NCBI GenBank assembly: GCA_045660545.1
Contig: JAZREA010000019.1
Span: 51,493 to 115,492, forward strand
Source of the DNA: JAZREA01 sp045660545
GTDB lineage: Bacteria; Bacillota; Clostridia; Monoglobales; Firm-18
DNA length: 64,000 bases
Direction: 5' to 3'
The notes under the pieces are model-generated. The model was not told the DNA's origin, made no database searches, and worked only from the letters and a program-made list of their open reading frames with translations. Positions 57,964 to 64,000 of the stretch are shown piece after piece; positions within the stretch are counted from its first letter, which is position 1; each line of letters begins with the position of its first letter. The translations under genes were made by a program, and so were the position numbers.

Positions 57964-60435
57964 CTATCTTTCAACCAATCCGTATTTAACCTTGATTCTT
58001 TCAAGTTTATGCATCATAGGTTCAGATATAAACCAAAGGAAAAAGGCTGTTCCAAGTGAGTGAATTAAGTCAAAAGGTATTCCCATAATATAAGCAGATA
58101 TTATCATCGCTTTTGTTGGGTTGGCTTGATACATAATTACGGATGCAGGGTTCATAATGCCTCCGTATATCGCAAGTGTTGCAATAAAGCCGAAGATGCA
58201 AAGCGATGCTTTTGTTTTACGAAGAAATCCTTTTTTGAAAAGTATTCCTGCGATAAAACCGATAATACCAAAGGCAAACATCTGCCACGGTGTCCACGGA
58301 CCCTGCCCGAAGAAAAAGTTTGAAACAAATCCGCTTACTGCACCTACCAAAAACCCCGTTTCACCACCGAAGCAAACAGCTGAAATAATAACAATAGCCA
58401 CAACGGGTTTAAACTGTGGCAGCATAAAGAATGCCGCTCTGCCCGCAACTGCGATTGCACAAAGTACGCTTATTATAATAAGTTCTCTTGCTTTCGGCTT
58501 TTTTGATTCAAATACCATACAAAACGGTATCATTGTTTCAAAGATGATAAGTAAGCTTATAAAATAATACCTTCTGTCGCCCAAGAAGAAAAAGCCGATA
58601 TAAATTGTAAGCGGTATTAAAAACAATATCAGAAATGCTGCAAGGAGTGTTCGTTTTGTCAGTTTCCTGTCTGATTTAGGAACTTGTATTACTTCTAAAG
58701 CCTCTTTTGCGAGGGCTGTCGGCTCTTGAGGTTTATAGAGCTTGTTATAACAGGATTTTCTTTCTCTTTTTTCTGCCTTGCCGCCACAAGCGATGATAAT
58801 ATCTTCTGCCAAAACTGCATCAGGCAGGCTTGTTCGGGCCATACGGTTTGCAGAGGTAGTATAGAAGTTTTTACCCTTGAAAAACTCTCTTGGTGTGTCA
58901 ACAGATGTAACGCTTCCATCAAATACAAGAGCACATCTGTCGGCAAATTCTGCCGCAAACTCTATATCGTGAGATACCATTAAAATTGTTACACCGTTTG
59001 CTTTTAAATCCAAAAGAATATCTGCAAATTCTTCTTTAAAGTGTGCATCCATCCCTTTTGTAGGCTCATCTAAAAGTAATATTTCAGGTTCCATAAGAAG
59101 GATTTTGGCAAGTGCCGCACGTTGTTGTTCTCCGCCTGATAAATCGTAAGGATGACTATCTAAAAGATTTTCTATTCTGCAAAGTGCGGAAATATTATGT
59201 ACCTTTTCTTCTTTTTCTCCCTTTGACAGTTTCTTGTCCGAAAGTATTTGCATTAAATCAAGACAAACTGTTTTCTTAACAAATACGCTCTGCGGATTTT
59301 GAGGAAGTACGCCGAGCAAGCCATCATATAAATTCTTTATCTTAGAAATGCTTTGACCATTTATCAGAACATCACCTCTGTATGGTGTGTTAAGACCTGA
59401 TATAAGCGAAAGTGCAGTTGTCTTACCGGTTCCGTTACCACCCACAAGACAGACAAGCTCGCCTTTATGTATGCTCAGATTAAAGCCTTTTACTACATCC
59501 GGCAATTCCTTTTCGTATCTGAAATACGCATTTTTAATTTCTATAACTATGTCGCTATTTTCTTTTAATTCATCGCACGGAATTACGGTGGAATCTAATG
59601 TGTTTTCTCTTGAATATTCTAAAAGCCAAGTTCTGCCTTCACGAACTGTAAGAGGACACGGCAAAGTATTTTCCACTTCGCCATGAACTCGCATTGGTGT
59701 CGGAAGCGATTTATACATATCGTGATTTTTCTCTTTGAGAATTTTACCAACTTTTTCAGGTGTACTTTCTGCAATTATTTTCCCTTCATCCATTACAATC
59801 ACTCTGTCTGCCATAGGGAAAGCATCTTCCAAACGATGCTCTGTGAGAATAACGGTTGTTCCAAGCTCACGGTTTATCTTTTCAAGTGTTTTTAAAAACT
59901 CACCTGCGGCGATTGGGTCAAGCTGGCTTGTGGGCTCGTCCAATATAAGAACCGACGGTTGCATTGCCATAACAGATGCAAGGTTTAAAAGTTGCTTTTG
60001 ACCGCCTGAAAGTTCTGCCACATTCTTATAAAACCAAGTTTGTATACCAAAGAACGATGCCATTTCGGAAACTCTTGTTCTTATTTCATTTTGCTTATAC
60101 CCAAGACTTTCTAAACCGAATGCAAGCTCGTGCCATACCTTATCGGTTACAATCTGATTATCGGGGTTCTGCATCACAAAGCCAATGCCCGATGCTTGTT
60201 CCTTTGTATTATAGTCCGCAAGAGGTTTGCCGTTAAAATAAAAACTTCCGCTTAATTCACCGTGGGGTGAAAGTGGTGGTTTTAACAGTCTTAAAAGTGT
60301 AGTCTTACCACATCCCGATTTTCCGCAAAGCAAAACGAAGTCGCCTTGATTTACTGTAAAGTTTATATCTTTTAGTGCTTTATCGCTTCTGTCTGGATAA
60401 CTAAAACTCAAATTTTCGACCTTAAAGCTTTCCAT
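57964..60435 (-). CDS. ECF transporter: two ATPase domains and S-like membrane domain in one chain
   Basis: An 823-residue fusion. ATPase 1 (about 1-270): CGKSGCGKTTL, LSGGQKQLL, LILDEPTSQLD. ATPase 2 (about 290-530): GGNGTGKTTAL, LSGGEQQRAAL, LLLDEPTKGMD. From about 590 to the end there are seven or so helices with AVAGRAAFFMLPQFKPVVA and GQGPWTPWQMFAFGIIGF, the pattern of ECF substrate-binding (S) components. In energy-coupling-factor transporters these parts are normally three proteins. ATG 60435 follows GGGAGGTG and overlaps the EcfT gene by 28 bp. A vitamin or cobalamin-like substrate is inferred from the neighbours. Confidence 0.85.
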   Translation of the reverse strand: MESFKVENLSFSYPDRSDKALKDINFTVNQGDFVLLCGKSGCGKTTLLRLLKPPLSPHGELSGSFYFNGKPLADYNTKEQASGIGFVMQNPDNQIVTDKVWHELAFGLESLGYKQNEIRTRVSEMASFFGIQTWFYKNVAELSGGQKQLLNLASVMAMQPSVLILDEPTSQLDPIAAGEFLKTLEKINRELGTTVILTEHRLEDAFPMADRVIVMDEGKIIAESTPEKVGKILKEKNHDMYKSLPTPMRVHGEVENTLPCPLTVREGRTWLLEYSRENTLDSTVIPCDELKENSDIVIEIKNAYFRYEKELPDVVKGFNLSIHKGELVCLVGGNGTGKTTALSLISGLNTPYRGDVLINGQSISKIKNLYDGLLGVLPQNPQSVFVKKTVCLDLMQILSDKKLSKGEKEEKVHNISALCRIENLLDSHPYDLSGGEQQRAALAKILLMEPEILLLDEPTKGMDAHFKEEFADILLDLKANGVTILMVSHDIEFAAEFADRCALVFDGSVTSVDTPREFFKGKNFYTTSANRMARTSLPDAVLAEDIIIACGGKAEKRERKSCYNKLYKPQEPTALAKEALEVIQVPKSDRKLTKRTLLAAFLILFLIPLTIYIGFFFLGDRRYYFISLLIIFETMIPFCMVFESKKPKARELIIISVLCAIAVAGRAAFFMLPQFKPVVAIVIISAVCFGGETGFLVGAVSGFVSNFFFGQGPWTPWQMFAFGIIGFIAGILFKKGFLRKTKASLCIFGFIATLAIYGGIMNPASVIMYQANPTKAMIISAYIMGIPFDLIHSLGTAFFLWFISEPMMHKLERIKVKYGLVER

Positions 60436-61295
60436 TTTCTCACCTCCCAAAATTCAATTATAATAGGACTTACACAAAGCAATAAATATGCTACAAATAC
60501 GCTTATACCAAACACAGAAACTTCTTCCATTTTCATAGATGGGAAGAATCTGAAATCTATTGCACCGGTTAGATTTCCTGCAAGGGTGTATATCCCTAAA
60601 ATCAAGATAGAAACAAGTGCTTTTTTATCTCTTTTATCAAATGTGAATATGGAAAAAGCTGTTCTTCCAGGAACTCCATATCCACGGGATTTCATACTGT
60701 CTGCTGTTTCGATAGCATTTTCCAAAGACCACGTTGTCATAATGGATAATATATTAAGTCCGTTTTTTGCTCGTTTAATAATACTGCCATTCGACACATC
60801 CCGCCCCATACACTTCTGGGCATTGATTACTACTTTAAGCTGGGACGCAAACTTTGGAACAAAACGAAGTGTCATAGAGATTACAAGCGACATTGCCGGA
60901 ATGATTTTTCCGAACAGATAGATAAACTTGTCACTTGTCATAATCTCGTTGTAGCAAGAAAAATGACAGATAACGCTTACAATCATCGTAGCCGCACAGA
61001 TTCCGTAAATGACAGATTCAAGCGTCAGAGGGTTTCCGCTCGGCAGATACTCTATGATTGTCACTCCTTCGTGATTAAAGGCAGGGTTTATAAGCGCCAT
61101 CGCAAGGAGCATCGGGAGCATATATATTAAGTTGTTCTTAACCTGCTTTTTGCCTTTTAGCATCACGGAATATGTAAATCCACTTGCAAGTGAAATGCAC
61201 AAGGCTATCGGATGCATAAAAAAGCATGAAAACCCAATTACGCACACAAAGTATGTAAAATTCACAATCGCGTGATATGTTTTAAATTCGCTCAT
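60408..61295 (-). CDS. ECF transporter T component
   Basis: A 295-residue membrane protein of the EcfT/CbiQ family with about six helices and the coupling-helix motifs: AMSLVISMTLRFVPKF, then ADSMKSRGYG, which grips the ATPases. It links ATP hydrolysis to the substrate component. ATG 61295 follows GGAAG and lies 2 bp past the DUF4430 gene stop. Its 3' end overlaps the fused ATPase gene. Confidence 0.88.
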   Translation of the reverse strand: MSEFKTYHAIVNFTYFVCVIGFSCFFMHPIALCISLASGFTYSVMLKGKKQVKNNLIYMLPMLLAMALINPAFNHEGVTIIEYLPSGNPLTLESVIYGICAATMIVSVICHFSCYNEIMTSDKFIYLFGKIIPAMSLVISMTLRFVPKFASQLKVVINAQKCMGRDVSNGSIIKRAKNGLNILSIMTTWSLENAIETADSMKSRGYGVPGRTAFSIFTFDKRDKKALVSILILGIYTLAGNLTGAIDFRFFPSMKMEEVSVFGISVFVAYLLLCVSPIIIEFWEVRKWKALRSKI

Positions 61296-61297
61296 AT

Positions 61298-62029
61298 TCA
61301 ACTTCCATTTCTTGCAGAGTAATTACCTCCTACATCAATACCCAAGTCACAGGTATAAACCCATTCGACTTTATCTCCTGCTTTTAATTGATAACGGGAG
61401 CATCCGTAATTAGGGAACCATCCGTTTACCTTATACATCCATCCCGAAAGCTCACCTAAGTCAAATTCGTAAAGATTTGCTATGCCCTCGATATATGCAC
61501 TATTGTATATTGGAGTATTTTCAAACTCCATGTGTATTTTGTTCCGCTTCATTTCTCGCATAAGAAGATTAAAGACGCTTTCACCCTCGTAAAATGTAAC
61601 GGTCTTTTCGGCAAAGATAACACCATCTTTTGGAACGATATCGACCTTTTCGCTATCGAGCCAAGCGATGTTTTGTAAAATTGTATCGCACCTTACAGAC
61701 AAAGTACAAGTAAGCTCTTTATCTGTAATCACCGCATTTTCAGGTTCAACGGGTATGGGTTTTCCTTCGGGAACAGGGTCGGTTCTGTACCGGTCTTTTC
61801 CTGCAGTATCATTTATAACCATTCCTTGTTCTTGGGCAGGTGGCTGTGTGTTTTCAGCAAAATTCTCTGTCATAGCTATCTTTTCTTCAGGGGTCGTTTG
61901 AGCTACTGTTTCTTTCGGCTGTGGCTCCCACCCACGTAGTCCCGGCGCATCTCCGCCATACCAAAAAACAAATACCAACACTAACCCAATTATAACACCT
62001 GCTATTATTTTGTTTTTATGTTTTCTCAT
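61298..62029 (-). CDS. Membrane-anchored DUF4430 (transcobalamin C-terminal-like) protein
   Basis: A 243-residue protein with an N-terminal membrane anchor (IIAGVIIGLVLVFVFWYGG), a proline-rich spacer and a C-terminal DUF4430 domain: VTFYEGESVFNLLMREM, LYEFDLGELSGWMYKVNGWFPNYG and AGDKVEWVYTCDLG, all typical. In animals this domain is the beta domain of intrinsic factor and transcobalamin, which holds cobalamin. ATG after GGAGGATTCTG. It lies between the SLH/barrel gene and EcfT, suggesting a docking or capture subunit at the membrane. Confidence 0.85.
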   Translation of the reverse strand: MRKHKNKIIAGVIIGLVLVFVFWYGGDAPGLRGWEPQPKETVAQTTPEEKIAMTENFAENTQPPAQEQGMVINDTAGKDRYRTDPVPEGKPIPVEPENAVITDKELTCTLSVRCDTILQNIAWLDSEKVDIVPKDGVIFAEKTVTFYEGESVFNLLMREMKRNKIHMEFENTPIYNSAYIEGIANLYEFDLGELSGWMYKVNGWFPNYGCSRYQLKAGDKVEWVYTCDLGIDVGGNYSARNGS

Positions 62030-62040
62030 CAGAATCCTCC

Positions 62041-63654
62041 TTACAGAAGATTTGCATTAAAAAGCATATTGTAAAGCATAGATGCTATTTCTGCTCTTGT
62101 AACTGCCTCTTTCGGCTTTATATCCATTACGCTGTCATCAAGGATTTTTTCATTATAGCAGAATGCAAGTGAGCTTTGCGACCAATCAAAGCCTAAAACA
62201 TAGTCAAAGAACTGTGCCAAAACATCACGGACTGCGAGTGTATCCATTTCAGTATTCATTCCGCAAAGTTTTGCTGCTCTTGTAACCATTACCGCCGCTT
62301 CTTCACGGGTGATAGTGCCGTTTGGATTAAATTCCGTTTCGGATACGCCTTTTATAATACCATAGCCGTATGCAGTCCCCACATAATTATAAAACCAATC
62401 ACTTGATTTAACATCCTTAAAGTTTGCACTATTCTTTTGAGGGAGTCCAAGACCTCTTGCGATAATAGTCGCAAATTCCGCTCTTGTCATTGTGCTTTCA
62501 GGCTCGAAACTATATTCTGTCTTACCGTTTATAATTCCTCTTGATGCTAAAGCTTCAATGGCAGTCTTATCTTTATGACCAATAATATCTGTAAAAGTTT
62601 TACCGTGGTTTATGATATTCATTTTCTGAACATCAGGATTTTTATTTTTTAATCCAACAACTGTTTCATTGTTATCAGTAACCCGAATTGCATCGGACAT
62701 TCTGTAAAGACTGCTTTTGCCATTTTGTTGTCTTTTAACAGCAACAAGGCCATAAAACGCTTGCTCTGTTGCCATCAGGTTTGCACCGATTCCGCTCTCG
62801 GTATGATTAAAACCATTTCCTTTATTGTAGTAAGACATAAGCTCATCTAAAATTGTGTTTCCGTTCTTAACAAATCGAGCATCGTTATAGGGAATACCAA
62901 GTTCGCAAAGAGCAACTATAACCTGAACATTACTCTCTGAATTTTCTGTATCATAGCTTAAAAATCCGCCATTTTCATTTTGCATATTTGAAAGACAAAG
63001 AAGTGCCTTTTCTGTTGCAGACTTGACCTTTTCATTGTCCTGATATTTAGAAAGTGCCTGAAGTGCCATGCCTGTTACATCAGGATCAGCAACATCACCT
63101 GTTAGTGACCATCCGCCATCAGAAGTTTGCTTTTTTAGAATGTGATTTACATACATTTCTCTTGTGGCCTGAGTAGTCGCATCAGGATTTTGAGGGATTT
63201 TATAATTTTTACTGTCGAGTGCAATCAGTGCCCATATAGCACCGTTTATGCCTTGCCATACTGTTTTATCATAATCGCCAAGAGGTGTCAAAAGATTATA
63301 TCCTGCAACATCCCCAGGGTTTTTACCGATAGATGAAAGTGCTACAATCACTCTTGAATATTCGGTATATTTTTTGTTATGAAGTACACCACCCGAGTCT
63401 TTAACATATTTTTCTACTACCTTATAGTAATTCTCAAAATATTCTTTCGGGATGTTTTCACCACTTCTTGCAAGTCCGAGGATTGCCCATTCGCCACCAA
63501 TTGAGCCAACTTGCGGTTTGCTTACAGTTTTATAAATATAATTTGCTGTATCCAAAATAACAGAATTTATATCATAAGCCTCGGCGGCAGATACAATACC
63601 GACAAGACCGAGTAACATTGTAATGCATAACAATATTGATACAATTTTCTTCAT
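62041..63654 (-). CDS. Cell-wall (SLH) protein with prenyltransferase-like alpha/alpha barrel
   Basis: A 537-residue secreted protein. Signal peptide MKKIVSILLCITMLLGLVG... cut after SAA, then helical repeats at about 30-330 of the prenyltransferase/squalene-cyclase type (KKQTSDGGWSLTGDVADPDVTGMALQAL, NMQNENGGFLSY, NSESNVQVIVAL), and three SLH repeats at 355-537 (MTRAEFATIIARGLG, ITREEAAVMVTRAA, VTRAEIASMLYNML). No cyclase active-site DxDD is visible, so the barrel is likely a binding domain, as in the alpha domain of intrinsic factor. It sits one gene upstream of DUF4430 in the same operon. Confidence 0.85.
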   Translation of the reverse strand: MKKIVSILLCITMLLGLVGIVSAAEAYDINSVILDTANYIYKTVSKPQVGSIGGEWAILGLARSGENIPKEYFENYYKVVEKYVKDSGGVLHNKKYTEYSRVIVALSSIGKNPGDVAGYNLLTPLGDYDKTVWQGINGAIWALIALDSKNYKIPQNPDATTQATREMYVNHILKKQTSDGGWSLTGDVADPDVTGMALQALSKYQDNEKVKSATEKALLCLSNMQNENGGFLSYDTENSESNVQVIVALCELGIPYNDARFVKNGNTILDELMSYYNKGNGFNHTESGIGANLMATEQAFYGLVAVKRQQNGKSSLYRMSDAIRVTDNNETVVGLKNKNPDVQKMNIINHGKTFTDIIGHKDKTAIEALASRGIINGKTEYSFEPESTMTRAEFATIIARGLGLPQKNSANFKDVKSSDWFYNYVGTAYGYGIIKGVSETEFNPNGTITREEAAVMVTRAAKLCGMNTEMDTLAVRDVLAQFFDYVLGFDWSQSSLAFCYNEKILDDSVMDIKPKEAVTRAEIASMLYNMLFNANLL

Positions 63655-63731
63655 TAGCGTTCCTCCCTATTCAAACGGCGAAAGCGAGCAGTCAGTTTTC
63701 AGGCTGACTGTTCGCTGATTACCGCAAATTA

Positions 63732-64000
63732 TTATTTTGCTACATTCTCACAAAAACGCATAAGAATTGTTGCAACCTGAGCTCTGTTCGCCGTTTCTTT
63801 TGGTGAAAGAGTCGTTGCACTTGTACCCGTTATAAGATTTATTTTATTTGCCCAGCTTAATGCATCTACAGCCCAATTGCTGATACTGCTGAGATCACTG
63901 AAGCCTTCAAGCGTTGAGGCTTTAGTTACCTCAATTGCCTGCGCTCTTGCAAAACGGTACATAATCAGAGCTATCTGCTCACGTGTTACATTTTTATGCG
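63732..64000 (-). CDS. SLH-domain protein, C-terminal part only
   Basis: The frame is open to the right window edge; 88 residues are seen. They carry the end of one SLH repeat (NVTREQIALIMYRFARAQ) and a complete last one (FSDLSSISNWAVDALSWANKINLITG, then NRAQVATILMRF). It is 77 bp upstream of the barrel/SLH gene and in the same direction. Its N-terminal domain is outside the window, so function is unknown; it probably belongs to the same surface system. Confidence 0.8.
   Translation of the reverse strand, partial: HKNVTREQIALIMYRFARAQAIEVTKASTLEGFSDLSSISNWAVDALSWANKINLITGTSATTLSPKETANRAQVATILMRFCENVAK

Larger units (their letters stand above)
55706..64000. mobile_element. Element inserted in cotJC; right end beyond the window
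   Basis: The left junction is inside cotJC at about 55705-55708. Everything from there to the window end (recombinase, small gene, repeat-rich non-coding block, ECF transporter operon, SLH proteins) is on the minus strand. The rest of cotJC does not reappear, so the element is at least 8.3 kb. Whether the transporter operon is truly inside one element, or whether other rearrangements occurred, cannot be told without the right end. Confidence 0.6.

Noticed and set aside
1..64000. CRISPR arrays, rRNA genes, insertion sequences with transposase, prophage structural genes
   Set aside because: I saw no spaced direct-repeat array, no rRNA segments, no DDE transposase and no capsid, tail or terminase genes.

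Overview
The window is a chromosome segment of an anaerobic, endospore-forming, Gram-positive bacterium of the class Clostridia. The evidence is the spore genes (yunB, ylmC/ymxH type, ytxC, cotJA-cotJB), pyruvate:ferredoxin oxidoreductase, rubrerythrin, the IspH-ribosomal protein S1 fusion typical of Clostridia, S-layer homology (SLH) proteins, GatCAB, strong AGGAGG ribosome sites with frequent TTG/GTG starts, and sigma-A promoters of the TTGACA-17-TATAAT kind. I cannot name the genus.

Region 1 (1-8450) is a plus-strand run: a PHP-domain protein cut by the left edge, nitroreductase, YfcE-type phosphodiesterase, a DUF362/ferredoxin protein, an MFS transporter, a TauE-type exporter, a copper P-type ATPase with an extra C-terminal HMA domain, and a Cu/Zn superoxide dismutase without signal peptide. 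Region 2 (8453-17907) is an integrated mobile element lodged in the 3' end of a tRNA-Ser(GCU) gene. A 13-bp direct repeat marks its ends. It carries a restriction endonuclease and adenine methylase, an HUH-type replication or nicking protein, two ArdA-like antirestriction genes under twin palindrome-linked promoters, and a large serine recombinase whose frame runs out into the tRNA. Region 3 (17895-24522) holds two tRNA-Ser genes, gatCAB, ligA and two sporulation genes.

Region 4 (24586-31238) has a second PHP protein, a lipoprotein and a membrane protein, a Xer-type recombinase preceded by a dif-like 28-bp site, a tiny cysteine-rich protein and three tandem M42 peptidases, one of which has lost its catalytic residues. 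Region 5 (31303-42925) is core metabolism: ispH-rpsA, plsC, cmk, a flavoprotein, an RpiR regulator, a pseudouridine synthase, two divergent EamA transporters, an EF-G-like GTPase and ytxC. Region 6 (42944-55037) holds redox and anaerobic functions (DUF1858 protein, thioredoxin reductase, rubrerythrin, nifJ), an Mrp ATPase, an SLH-anchored phosphodiester glycosidase, dtd and a CDF metal transporter.

Region 7 (55183-64000) is the most unusual. The spore-coat operon cotJA-cotJB-cotJC is broken after about 32 codons of cotJC by an element that starts with a serine recombinase pointing at the broken gene. That resembles the skin-type elements that interrupt sporulation genes and are excised during sporulation. 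The element continues beyond the window. The part seen carries an ECF transporter (two ATPases and an S-like domain fused in one protein, plus EcfT), a membrane-anchored DUF4430 protein and an SLH-anchored alpha/alpha-barrel (prenyltransferase-repeat) protein. Those two domains are the two halves of animal intrinsic factor/transcobalamin, so I infer a surface corrinoid-capture system.
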